Assembly: GCF_011420305.2 (NCBI RefSeq)
Contig: NZ_CP061769.1
Location: 4,079,001-4,143,000, forward strand
DNA: 64,000 bases
DNA from: Nocardioides ochotonae
GTDB lineage: Bacteria; Actinomycetota; Actinomycetes; Propionibacteriales; Nocardioidaceae
Direction of reading: 5' to 3'
In this document: piece after piece, positions 43,893-52,329 of the stretch
How the letters are laid out: each line of letters opens with the position of its first letter
How positions within the stretch are numbered: the stretch's first letter is position 1
Notes under the pieces: model-generated
The model's database searches: none
Seen by the model: the letters and a program-made list of their open reading frames with translations, nothing else
Told to the model about the DNA's origin: nothing
Made by a program: the position numbers and the translations under genes

Positions 43893-46800
43893 ATGTCCCT
43901 ACCCACCCGACGGCGCCGCTGGAAGGCGCGCGGACCCGCGCTGATCTTCTCGGCCGCGCTGGTCACGTCCATGTTGGCCATCGCCGAGAGCCCCACCGTC
44001 ACCGCCGCACCAGGAACCCCCGACCTCGTCCTGGAACGCCAGGCCGAGGAGGAGGCCATGGTCGTGGAGGTGCTGCTCGCCGACACCGCCGAGATGGACC
44101 GCCTGGTCGCGACCGGCGTCGACCTCGAGCACGGCGTCGAGCAGACCGACGACGGGCTGACGGTCCGCGCGGTCGTCACCGACAGCGAGATCGAGGCGCT
44201 CACCCGCGCCGGCTACACGTTCGGCGAGGTGCTGTTCTCACAGGCCGACTCCGCCCGGGCGTTCGCCGAGCGGCAGGAGGCCATCGCCGCCACCAAGGCA
44301 GAGAACCGCCCCGGCGTCAAGACCAAGAGCGTCCGCGAGCGCGCGCTCCCGGGCTCCACCCCGCCCGACGCCTCCGACATCGAGATCATCCGCGCCGACT
44401 ACTACACCGCCTTCGGCGTCGGCACCCTCTCCGTCGAGGCCAAGTGGGACTTCGGCCAGGAGCAGAACACCCCCCTGACCGTCCAGCGCGACAGCGGCCC
44501 CGGCACCCCGATGGGCTCCGGCGGCACCCAGACGATCACCCGCTTCGTCGACGCGGGCGTGTACATGTACCACCTCGGCGCCGCGCCGGTGCACGTCGAC
44601 GTGCGCGGCGAAGCGGTGCGCCCCGACCGGATCCAGATCACCAGCCCCAGCGGCGACGTGACGATCGTGAAGGTCAACGACTGGCTGCGGACCGGCTCGG
44701 AGAAGGACCCGTTCAAGGGGCCGGGCTACCAGCAGGACTACATGTCGAAGTACCTCGTGCCCACCGAGCTCTACGCCCGCATCCAGCAGCTCGCGAAGGA
44801 CTTCCCCGACATCGCCGAGGTCGTCGAGCTCCCGAACCGCTCGGCGGGCTACCGCCGCAAGGCGCAGGCCATGCTTGAGGACACCAACAAGATCACCGCG
44901 ACGATCGACGGGCGCCAGGTCCAGATCCCGTACGCCGTGGCGTCGAGCGGCGCCTGGGCGGCGCTGCTGCCCACCGCGGAGACCACGGCAGCGCCCGTCG
45001 TACTGCGTCGGGTGACGTCGGCGGCGAACGCGGCCTGGCCGGCGGCCACGCCGAGCATGGGCTGTGGACCGATCACCGGCCTGCCCGCCGGCGCGATCGC
45101 GGTCATCGACCGCGGTGAGTGCTCGCTGGCCGACAAGGTCCTCAACGCCCAGAACGCCGGCGCGGTCGCCGTCGCACTGGTCAACGCCACCACCGGCCTG
45201 GCGTCCGCCCCGAGCGGCAGCGCGACCCCGACGAGCGGCGAGACCCTGACCCTGCCGACCGTCGGCATCTCGCTGATGGACGCGACCCGCATCCGCAACG
45301 GCGGCAACGCCGTGACCGGCCAGCTGGTCCCGGCCGAGGTCGTGCCGAACGCCTCGCGGGTCGGCATCGAGTCCCTCGCCTGGGGCCACGAGGGCGGCAA
45401 CGCCCTCAGCGCGCAGATCGTCGACCCGGGCACGCCCGACGCGGCCCTCGACGTCACCGTGAGCGACAACCGGGTCACCATCAGCGTGGCCACCGACGCG
45501 AGCGGCGCGATCACCACCACCGCCATCGACGTGGTCAACGCGATCGCGGCCGACCCCGAGGCCTCGACCCTGGTCGACGCCTACCCGTACCGCGCCGAGG
45601 CCGGCACCGGCGTCGTCCGGGCGACCCCGGTGATCGAGCTGAGCGACAACCTCAACGCCCCGGCCTGGGTCTCTCGTGACCCGCACCCGGTCTACGCGCT
45701 GAAGATCGGCAAGACCCGGGACGGCTCGAAGCCCGGGGTCCTGGCCTACGCCCAGGAGCACGCCCGCGAGTGGGTGCCGCCCCTGGTCACGGTCGAGGTC
45801 GCCGAGCGGCTGCTGCGCAACTACGCCACGCACGCCCCGACGAAGGACCTGGTCGACAACCTGGAGATCTGGATCGCACCGTCCATCAACCCCGACGGAG
45901 GCCACTACTCCTTCTTCGACTTCGCCTCGCAGCGCAAGAACCTGACGCGGTACTGCGCCGAGGGCGGCAACTACGACGCCACCGGCCGCAACAACTGGGG
46001 CGTGGACCTGAACCGCAACTACACCGAGTACAGCGCCTTCGACGGCTACTCCGGTGCCTCGACCACCGACTGCACCAGCGGCACCTTCGCCGGTCCCGCG
46101 GAGCTCTCCGAGCCCGAGGCCCAGAACGTCGACTGGATGATGGCGCGGCCGAACATGCGGTACTCGATGAACATGCACTCCTCGGGCGACTACTTCATGT
46201 GGGCCCCCGGGGCGTACAAGGCCGAGGGGCGCGTCACCTCCCCGCGGCCGACCGTCGGCGAGGAGGCCTACTTCTGGCAGGCCTCGAACCGGATCCTGAC
46301 CGCGATCAAGCGGCACCGCGGCATGAGCGTCACCCCGGCCCGCACCGGGCCGATCGTCGACGTGCTGTACTCCGCGGCCGGCAACTCCGGCGACCTCGGC
46401 TGGTACAAGTACGGCCTGTACGGCTGGAGCTTCGAGGTGGGCCGGACCTTCCAGCCCCCGTTCGAGGCACTCACGCCCACCGGCCCCGGCGCCCACGACG
46501 AGACGATGGAGTACGCCAACGGCATCGTCGAGCTGCTCCGGGTCGCCCGCGACCAGGACCTCGACGTGACCGGCCCGACCTCGACGCTGCAGTTCGTCGA
46601 GACCTCGGACCCGACCCAGGTCGAGTTCGTCTTCGAGACCGACGAGGCGGCGGAGATCTACTACACGACCGACGGCTCGGCGCCCACGGAGGCCAACGCC
46701 ACCCGGTGGGAGTCCGGCGGCGCCCGCGAGGGCGGCGAGCGGGTCCGCGTCCCGGTCGGCACGCCGATCTACTGGTACGCCGTGGACTCGGCCGGCAACA

Positions 46801-47483
46801 TCGAGTCGGACTACGACCCGGCCGACGCCTCCGACCAGCGCTACCGCAAGTGGATCGCGGACCCGGAGTGGGAGCCGGCGCAGGCCGACGCGAGCGTCGA
46901 GCTGTCGATGGCGCCCACCACGGTCAAGCAGGGCCAGAAGTCCACGGCCACCGTCTCGGTGACGGCGACCAACGACTTCGACCTCGCCCCGTCCGGCACG
47001 GTGACGCTCAAGGCGGGCGCCGAGACCATCGGCACCCTCACCCTGGGCGCCGACGGCACGGCCAGCGGCCCGGTCGGGCCGTTCCCCACCGCCGGATCGG
47101 TGTCGGTCACCGCGACGTACGCCGGTGACGACCTGACCGCCGCCGCCACCTCGGCGCCGGTCACGGTGCGGGTGACCCCCGCGGCCGTCGTGAAGGTCGC
47201 CTCGAGCACGAAGGTGCAGAAGGTGACCCCGGCGCGGATCACCCCGACGACCCGGGCCCGCCTGACGGTCAAGGTCACCGCCTCCGCGACCGTGACCGGC
47301 AAGGTCGTGGTCCGCTCCAACGGCAAGGTCGTGGCCCGCGGAACCACCAACGCGAAGGGTCGAGTGGTGCTGACGCTGGCACGGCTCGGCAACCCCGGCC
47401 AGAAGACCCTCGTGGTCCGCTACGCCGGCAACACGTTGGTCAAGGCGTCCAACGCCCGCACGGTGGTGCGCGTGGTGCGCTGA
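43893..47483 (+). CDS. Secreted M14 zinc carboxypeptidase, multi-domain
   Basis: 1196 residues. A long basic signal peptide (cut after about residue 39) is followed by a propeptide-like region. The M14 domain has zinc ligands His623 and Glu626 (EHAREW) and His762 (NMHSSGDYFMW), and catalytic Glu848 (GWSFEVGRTF), with RNNWGVDLNRNY for substrate binding. A protease-associated (PA) domain at about 348-484 (AGAIAVIDRGECSLADKVLNAQNAGAVAVALVN) precedes the catalytic domain. After it comes a chitobiase-type C-terminal domain (EIYYTTDGSAPT) and two Ig-like repeats. The AAGGAG ribosome site is only 4 nt from the ATG. A strong hairpin terminator follows. Confidence 0.9.
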   Translation: MSLPTRRRRWKARGPALIFSAALVTSMLAIAESPTVTAAPGTPDLVLERQAEEEAMVVEVLLADTAEMDRLVATGVDLEHGVEQTDDGLTVRAVVTDSEIEALTRAGYTFGEVLFSQADSARAFAERQEAIAATKAENRPGVKTKSVRERALPGSTPPDASDIEIIRADYYTAFGVGTLSVEAKWDFGQEQNTPLTVQRDSGPGTPMGSGGTQTITRFVDAGVYMYHLGAAPVHVDVRGEAVRPDRIQITSPSGDVTIVKVNDWLRTGSEKDPFKGPGYQQDYMSKYLVPTELYARIQQLAKDFPDIAEVVELPNRSAGYRRKAQAMLEDTNKITATIDGRQVQIPYAVASSGAWAALLPTAETTAAPVVLRRVTSAANAAWPAATPSMGCGPITGLPAGAIAVIDRGECSLADKVLNAQNAGAVAVALVNATTGLASAPSGSATPTSGETLTLPTVGISLMDATRIRNGGNAVTGQLVPAEVVPNASRVGIESLAWGHEGGNALSAQIVDPGTPDAALDVTVSDNRVTISVATDASGAITTTAIDVVNAIAADPEASTLVDAYPYRAEAGTGVVRATPVIELSDNLNAPAWVSRDPHPVYALKIGKTRDGSKPGVLAYAQEHAREWVPPLVTVEVAERLLRNYATHAPTKDLVDNLEIWIAPSINPDGGHYSFFDFASQRKNLTRYCAEGGNYDATGRNNWGVDLNRNYTEYSAFDGYSGASTTDCTSGTFAGPAELSEPEAQNVDWMMARPNMRYSMNMHSSGDYFMWAPGAYKAEGRVTSPRPTVGEEAYFWQASNRILTAIKRHRGMSVTPARTGPIVDVLYSAAGNSGDLGWYKYGLYGWSFEVGRTFQPPFEALTPTGPGAHDETMEYANGIVELLRVARDQDLDVTGPTSTLQFVETSDPTQVEFVFETDEAAEIYYTTDGSAPTEANATRWESGGAREGGERVRVPVGTPIYWYAVDSAGNIESDYDPADASDQRYRKWIADPEWEPAQADASVELSMAPTTVKQGQKSTATVSVTATNDFDLAPSGTVTLKAGAETIGTLTLGADGTASGPVGPFPTAGSVSVTATYAGDDLTAAATSAPVTVRVTPAAVVKVASSTKVQKVTPARITPTTRARLTVKVTASATVTGKVVVRSNGKVVARGTTNAKGRVVLTLARLGNPGQKTLVVRYAGNTLVKASNARTVVRVVR

Positions 47484-47511
47484 CGCCGGACGAAACGGCA
47501 GGACAGATCGA

Positions 47512-47555
47512 CCGGCGGGGCCGGCAGCACCTCAGGGTGCTGCCGGCCCCGTCGG
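47512..47555. terminator. Strong hairpin after the carboxypeptidase gene
   Basis: A 15 bp perfect stem, arms 47517-47531 and 47536-47550, loop TCAG, extended at its base by further pairs to 47512-47555 with one G-U. No T-run. It starts 29 nt after the stop. Confidence 0.8.
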
Positions 47556-47578
47556 CGTGCGGGCGGGAGCGCGCGCCA

Positions 47579-47603
47579 TTGGTCGAGCTGGTCGAGACCA
47601 ACG
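47579..47603. repeat. Dispersed repeat copy, inverted
   Basis: TTGGTCGAGCTGGTCGAGAC begins at 47579; it is a near reverse complement of the element at 12394 and 49010. Lies between the carboxypeptidase terminator and HNH copy B. Confidence 0.55.
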
Positions 47604-47614
47604 CAGGGGTGTGG

Positions 47615-47639
47615 CCCCGCCGACTGGGTGCTGGCGGGG
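47615..47639 (-). terminator. Hairpin downstream of HNH copy B
   Basis: CCCCGCC (47615-47621) and GGCGGGG (47633-47639), same geometry and distance from the stop codon as the copy A hairpin at 9634-9658. Confidence 0.4.
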
Positions 47640-47654
47640 TCCGGGGCGGTCGAT

Positions 47655-48959
47655 CTACTCGTCCGGCGGGTGCGCGGTGACGAGCCGGGTGGTGCCGCGG
47701 TCCTTCATCAGGTGCAACCCGTGTGGCGATCGCCAGAGGTACGTCGCGGCATCGGTCTTGTCGTAGGTCCACGCCGTGTGGGTCTTGGCCCGATGGTGGC
47801 GCCGGCACAACGGAGCCAGATTGCAGGAGCAGGTCGGGCCGCCGTCGTCATGGGCGGTGACGTGGTCGGCGTCGCACCTGCGGGCCGGGCGTTCGCACCA
47901 GGGGAACGCGCATACCGGTTGGGCAAGACGGGTCTGCTCGGCGACCCGATCGGGGACCGCGTAGGCGTCGGTGTGGTGGTGGGCCTCGAGGTCGATGACC
48001 GGCTTGATCGTCACCTGCGTCTGAGGGTTGGCGCACCAGTCGCGGACCTGCTCGGTCGACACGATGGACCGGGTCTCCTCGACGTGCGCGACCCCGGCCT
48101 CGTCGCGGCTGATCGCGGCGTGGGACAGATGGACGTGGATGACGACCTGGCGCGGCTTCACCACCGACGCGGCGCCGTCACCGGCTTCGGTGCGCAGGTC
48201 GAACGCGAGCTGGCGGCGGGCGAGCTCACCGGCGGCCATCGAGCGGCGCACGTCCAACGCCTCGGCGGACCCGAGCGCGGCCAGCTCCTCCGCGCCCTGG
48301 CGGATCGCGGCGTCCAGGTCGATCGCGTCGGCCAGGTCGAGGACACCCTCGACGTGGACGGTGCCGTCGTGGGTGGCTTCGCGCGTGTGGACGTCGAAGC
48401 GGCGGCCGTCGGCGGCAGCGAGGCGTTCCTTCTCCGCACCCTCCGGGTCGAAGGCGACGCGGGCCTGGTCGACGACCCGCTCGATCGCGGCCCAGCTGAT
48501 CTTCCCGACGAAGCCGGCGAGCTGGCGGTCCACGAAGTCCGCACCGTCCAGCGGCAGGGTGGTGGTGAGCTGCGCGAGTCGCCGAGCCTTCCACAGCGGC
48601 ACTTTGCCGGCGCGGACCAGCTTCCAGGTCCGCTTCAACCGGTGGGCCAGCTCCAGCGCGTCACCCACCAGCGAGCGGGCGGAGTCGGTGGACAGGCCCA
48701 GTGCGGCACCGAACTCCATCGGCGCGAACTCCGCCACCAGCGGGGTACCTTCACCAGCCAGCGGGACGGCCAGCTCGCCGAACACCAGACCGGTCGTCGG
48801 GATCTGATCGGCGACCGACTCTTCGGGGTGCATCGACGCCCACACCAGAGCCGCCTCCAGGACATCGATCTCCGCCCGCTGGGCCGCCGCCCGACGGGCC
48901 TGCGCGAACGCCAGCACGGCGGCTGGGGAGTCGCAGTCGGGGAGCTCGGGGTCGGCCAT
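47655..48959 (-). CDS. DUF222 / HNH endonuclease signature protein, copy B (13E12 family)
   Basis: 434 residues, identical in length and aligned without gaps to copy A, with about 41 substitutions. DUF222 domain followed by HNH with CDADHVTAHDD, Asn in TCSCNLAP, and RRHHRAK, so all catalytic positions are kept in both copies and neither is a pseudogene. Upstream it has its own SOS box and TAGGAT-like -10; no sigma-factor gene precedes it. Surrounded by dispersed short repeats. The upstream neighbour is a divergent tyrosine phosphatase gene. Confidence 0.85.
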   Translation of the reverse strand: MADPELPDCDSPAAVLAFAQARRAAAQRAEIDVLEAALVWASMHPEESVADQIPTTGLVFGELAVPLAGEGTPLVAEFAPMEFGAALGLSTDSARSLVGDALELAHRLKRTWKLVRAGKVPLWKARRLAQLTTTLPLDGADFVDRQLAGFVGKISWAAIERVVDQARVAFDPEGAEKERLAAADGRRFDVHTREATHDGTVHVEGVLDLADAIDLDAAIRQGAEELAALGSAEALDVRRSMAAGELARRQLAFDLRTEAGDGAASVVKPRQVVIHVHLSHAAISRDEAGVAHVEETRSIVSTEQVRDWCANPQTQVTIKPVIDLEAHHHTDAYAVPDRVAEQTRLAQPVCAFPWCERPARRCDADHVTAHDDGGPTCSCNLAPLCRRHHRAKTHTAWTYDKTDAATYLWRSPHGLHLMKDRGTTRLVTAHPPDE

Positions 48960-48971
48960 GCCTCATCCTAC

Positions 48972-48987
48972 TCGAACGCACGTTCGA
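48972..48987. promoter_or_regulatory. SOS box (LexA operator), copy B
   Basis: TCGAACGCACGTTCGA, perfect match to the LexA-type consensus, 12 nt before the HNH start at the same spacing as copy A. The central 4 nt differ from copy A by two bases (GCAC against GTGC on the plus strand). Confidence 0.85.
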
Positions 48988-49009
48988 CGACAAGAGGTTT
49001 CTCCACCGC

Positions 49010-49033
49010 GGTCTCGACAAGCTCAACCAACGG
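49010..49033. repeat. Dispersed repeat copy
   Basis: GGTCTCGACAAGCTCAACCA begins at 49011 and runs into ACGG; one base different from the copy at 12394. Lies between HNH copy B and the phosphatase gene. Confidence 0.6.
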
Positions 49034-49075
49034 GGAACACCAGTCGCCCAACGAGGCGGCCTCTATCCTGCGCCC

Positions 49076-49831
49076 ATGAGCGAAGCGGAGGACCTGGTCC
49101 GACTGGCGTCGGCGGACAACTTCCGCGACGTGGCGGGGCCGGGGCACCGGGCAGGGGACGGGACGCCGCTTCGTACCGGGGTCTTCTACCGCTCCAACGA
49201 GCTGCGGCTGACCGATGAGGACGCCGCATCGATCGCGGCGCTCGGGGTGAGCGCGATCCACGACCTGCGCACGGGTGCGGAGATCGAGCACCGTCCGGGC
49301 GTGGACGTGCCCGGGGCGACCCGCCACCACGTCGACGTCCTCGGCATCCCGTTGGAGGAGATCACCGGGCTCCCCGACGCGGAGGCCGGTGTGGCGCTGA
49401 TGGAGCGGGTCTACCGCGGCTTCGTGGAGGAGCCGGCGACCCGCGCCGCGCTCGGCACCCTGCTGACCTCGCTGGCGGAGGAGGGCGTCCACCTCTTCCA
49501 CTGCACCGCCGGCAAGGACCGCACCGGCTGGACCGCCGCGCTGCTGCTCCACGTCGCAGGTGTGGCGGACACGGTGGTGCTGGCCGACTACCTGCTCACC
49601 AACACCCGCGCCGCCGCGAGCCGCGCGGCCACCCTGCGCCTGATCGCCGAGACCAGCGGCCCGGAGGGCGCGGCGATCTTCGAGCCGGTGCTGCTCGCCG
49701 ACGCCGACTACCTGCACACGGCGTACGCCGCGGTGGAGGCGCGCTACGGGACCCGCGAGCGCTACCTGCTCGACGGCCTCGGCCTCGAGCCGCAGGTGCT
49801 GGACACCCTGCGCACCCGCCTGCGCGGCTGA
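49076..49831 (+). CDS. Tyrosine-protein phosphatase, PtpB-like
   Basis: 251 residues. The P-loop HCTAGKDRTG gives nucleophile Cys143 and Arg149 (CX5R), with the Lys-Asp typical of PtpB/DSP-like enzymes that can act on phosphotyrosine, phosphoserine or phosphoinositides. SADNFRDVAG at the N-terminus and IHDLRTGAEIEHRPG are family marks. No signal peptide is visible; M. tuberculosis PtpB is secreted without one. ATG 49076 has TATCCT 6 nt upstream. Confidence 0.87.
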   Translation: MSEAEDLVRLASADNFRDVAGPGHRAGDGTPLRTGVFYRSNELRLTDEDAASIAALGVSAIHDLRTGAEIEHRPGVDVPGATRHHVDVLGIPLEEITGLPDAEAGVALMERVYRGFVEEPATRAALGTLLTSLAEEGVHLFHCTAGKDRTGWTAALLLHVAGVADTVVLADYLLTNTRAAASRAATLRLIAETSGPEGAAIFEPVLLADADYLHTAYAAVEARYGTRERYLLDGLGLEPQVLDTLRTRLRG

Positions 49832-49834
49832 GGC

Positions 49835-51016
49835 TCAGCGCCGGGGCTCCCGCGGGAGCTCGCCGGGCACCTCGTCGGGCACGTCGCCCGACAGCCGGTC
49901 GACCTCGACCTCGGGCTCGTCACCCGGCAGCCGGCCCATCCGGTCCAGCTCGCGCTCGCTGTGCCCGGCGTCCACGTCCTCATAGCCCGAGAACTCCAGG
50001 GGCAGCGTCGGCTCGTCCTCGGCGTCCGGCTCGTCGGGGAGGTCCAGCGGCGACGGGCCCCAGCTGACCCGCACCCGCTCGAAGCTCTTGTGCCGCTGGG
50101 AGCGGACATAGCTGGCGTAGGCGCGCCGGTCGGCGTCGGTGAGCCGGACCCGGTCGGTGAACGCGGTCAGCAGCGCCCGCGGCCACAGCTTCCGCACCGC
50201 CACCACATTGACCTCGATGCCGATCACCGCCATCGCCGCGGCCATCCACAGCACCCCGATCAGACCGAGGACCAGGGCGAAGGTCTTGTTCATGTCGCTG
50301 GTCTCGGCCAGGACGTTGGTGACGTAGAGCGTGCCGAAGTACTGCAGGGTCTGCCACAGGACCGCGATCACGAACGCCCCGGGCACCGAGCCCCACAGCG
50401 GGTGCGAGCGGGCCAGCCCCATCCGCATCACGACCGCGAGCACGAGGGTCGTCGCCAGCACCGTGACCACCACGATCGGCCAGCGGTACGACGCCACCCG
50501 CTCGCCGAACACGGTGGCCTGGCTGAGCGCGGAGCCCAGCGAGAGCGCGAGCAGCGCGAACCCGACAGTGAAGATCAGCCCGATACTGCGCAACCGCAGC
50601 AGGATCGGGTTGGGGCGCTTGTTGCGCGGCACCGCCCAGGCGACGTTGAGCGCGTTCTGCACGGCGGTGCCCAGCCCGAGCGCGCCGTACAGCGCGACGC
50701 AGACGCCGACGACGACACCGCCGGTGGAGCCCTTGATCCCGCCGGGGCGGCCGAGCTGGTCGCCGATGATCGGGAACTGCCCGAGCGCGGAGTCGAGCAC
50801 CTTTTCCTGCAGCGCCAGGTCGCCCTGGAGCACGAAGCCGAGGATCGAGGTGGCGAGCAGGAGCAGCGGGAAGATCGCGATGAAGGCGTAGTAGGTGATG
50901 ATCGCGGCCAGGTAGTTGCCCTGGTCGTCGGAGTACTTGTAGATCACCGCGAGCGGGAAGCCGAGCACCGGGACCCGCTGCTGGGTGCGGTCCACTCCCT
51001 CGCTCACTCGTCCCAC
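49835..51016 (-). CDS. YihY/BrkB family membrane protein
   Basis: 393 residues. About six hydrophobic segments in the first 300 residues with YKYSDDQGNYLAAIITYYAFIAIFPLLLLATSILGFVLQ, GGVVVGVCVALYGALGLGTAVQNALNVAW and GSVPGAFVIAVLWQTLQYFGTLYV, all diagnostic of BrkB. The acidic cytoplasmic tail of about 80 residues is variable. No biochemical function is established. GTG 51016 is preferred over GTG 51025 because TAGCGT lies 7 nt upstream. Convergent with the phosphatase, 3 nt apart. Confidence 0.85.
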   Translation of the reverse strand: MGRVSEGVDRTQQRVPVLGFPLAVIYKYSDDQGNYLAAIITYYAFIAIFPLLLLATSILGFVLQGDLALQEKVLDSALGQFPIIGDQLGRPGGIKGSTGGVVVGVCVALYGALGLGTAVQNALNVAWAVPRNKRPNPILLRLRSIGLIFTVGFALLALSLGSALSQATVFGERVASYRWPIVVVTVLATTLVLAVVMRMGLARSHPLWGSVPGAFVIAVLWQTLQYFGTLYVTNVLAETSDMNKTFALVLGLIGVLWMAAAMAVIGIEVNVVAVRKLWPRALLTAFTDRVRLTDADRRAYASYVRSQRHKSFERVRVSWGPSPLDLPDEPDAEDEPTLPLEFSGYEDVDAGHSERELDRMGRLPGDEPEVEVDRLSGDVPDEVPGELPREPRR

Positions 51017-51060
51017 GGTCCTCACGCTACCGGCGTCATGCCAGCAGCGCGGCCACCATC

Positions 51061-51084
51061 GCGGTCACCTGCGCGGTCACCTGC
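51061..51084. repeat. 12 bp tandem duplication
   Basis: Two adjacent copies of GCGGTCACCTGC in the gap upstream of the BrkB gene. Small and of unknown use. Confidence 0.7.
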
Positions 51085-51096
51085 CCTCGCCGGCGC

Positions 51097-51158
51097 GATA
51101 GTCCGCCACACCAGGGTCGTCATCGGCGCGATTCACGACCCCTGTGTGGCGGACTATC
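51097..51158. repeat. Large imperfect inverted repeat
   Basis: Arms 51097-51120 and 51135-51158, 24 nt each, complementary except two central positions, around a 14 nt loop. It begins GATAGTCCGCCACAC and ends GTGTGGCGGACTATC. It lies 10 nt after the acyl-CoA dehydrogenase stop and may act as a terminator, but its size also fits a dispersed palindromic element. Confidence 0.7.
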
Positions 51159-51168
51159 CGCACCCCGG

Positions 51169-52329
51169 TCAGTACGACTTGGGCAGCCCCAGGGAGTGCT
51201 GGGCGACGTAGTTGAGGATCATCTCGCGGCTCACCGGGGCGATCCGGGTGACCCGGGAGGCGACCAGCAGGCCGGCGACGCCGTACTCCTGGGTGGCGCC
51301 GTTGCCGCCGTGGACCTGCACCGCGGAGTCGACGGCCTTCACGCAGGCCTCGCCGGCGGCGTACTTGGCCATGTTGGCGGCCTCGCCGGCGCCCGCGTCG
51401 TCGCCGGCGTCGCACAGCGCGGCCGCCTTCTGCGTCATCAGCCGGGCCAGCTCGACCTCGATGTGCGCCTCGGCGAGCGGGTGCGCGACGCCCTGGTGGG
51501 CGCCGATCGGGGTCTTCCACACCGTGCGCTCGCGGGCGTACGTCGTGGCCTTGTCGAGCGCGTAGCGGGCCAGGCCGGTGGCGAACGACGCCGCCATGAT
51601 CCGCTCGGGGTTGAGACCGGCGAAGAGCTGGAAGATCCCGGCGTCCTCGTCGCCGACCAGGGCGTCGGCGGGCAGCCGCACGTCGTCGAGGAAGACGGTG
51701 AACTGCTTCTCCGGGCTGACGATCTCCATCGCGATCTCCTGGGCCTCGAAGCCCGGCGCGTCGGTGGGGACCACGAACAGGCACGGCTTGAGGTTGCCGG
51801 TGCGCGAGTCCTCGGTGCGGGCCACGACCAGCACGTGCTCGGCCTCGTCGACGCCGGAGATGTAGACCTTGTTGCCGCTGAGCAGCCAGTCCTCGCCGTC
51901 GCGGCGGGCGGTGGTGGTGATCCGGTGGGAGTTGGACCCGGCGTCGGGCTCGGTGATCGCGAAGGCCATCGTGGAGGTGCCGTCGGCGATGCCGGGCAGC
52001 CAGCGGCGCTTCTGCTCCTCGGTGCCGAAGCGGGTGATCACGGTGCCGCAGATCGCCGGGCTGACCACCATCAGCAGCAGCGGGCAGCCCTGGGCGGCCA
52101 GCTCCTCACAGACCGCGGCGATGTCGCCGATGCCGCCGCCCCCGCCGCCGTACTCCTCGGGGATGTTGATGCCGAGGTAGCCGTTGCGGCCGATGTCGAG
52201 CCACAGCTCGGTGCTCTTCTCGCCCGCGCGGGCCTTGCGGGCGAACCAGTCACGGCCGTAGGTGCCGGCCAGCTTGGCGACCTGGCGGCGCAGCTCCTGG
52301 CGCTCCTCGGTCTCGGAGAAGGTGGTCAT
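51169..52329 (-). CDS. Acyl-CoA dehydrogenase (last gene of the AtuA operon)
   Basis: 386 residues, FAD-dependent. AFAITEPDAGSNSHRITTTA and the C-terminal AVQVHGGNGATQEYGVAGL signatures are clear. The catalytic base region is APVSREMILNYVAQHSLGLPKSY; the typical Glu in the SREMILNY-type helix is present. The start overlaps the carboxylase alpha stop, so it is coupled. It dehydrogenates an acyl-CoA produced or used by the pathway; the substrate is unknown. Confidence 0.88.
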   Translation of the reverse strand: MTTFSETEERQELRRQVAKLAGTYGRDWFARKARAGEKSTELWLDIGRNGYLGINIPEEYGGGGGGIGDIAAVCEELAAQGCPLLLMVVSPAICGTVITRFGTEEQKRRWLPGIADGTSTMAFAITEPDAGSNSHRITTTARRDGEDWLLSGNKVYISGVDEAEHVLVVARTEDSRTGNLKPCLFVVPTDAPGFEAQEIAMEIVSPEKQFTVFLDDVRLPADALVGDEDAGIFQLFAGLNPERIMAASFATGLARYALDKATTYARERTVWKTPIGAHQGVAHPLAEAHIEVELARLMTQKAAALCDAGDDAGAGEAANMAKYAAGEACVKAVDSAVQVHGGNGATQEYGVAGLLVASRVTRIAPVSREMILNYVAQHSLGLPKSY

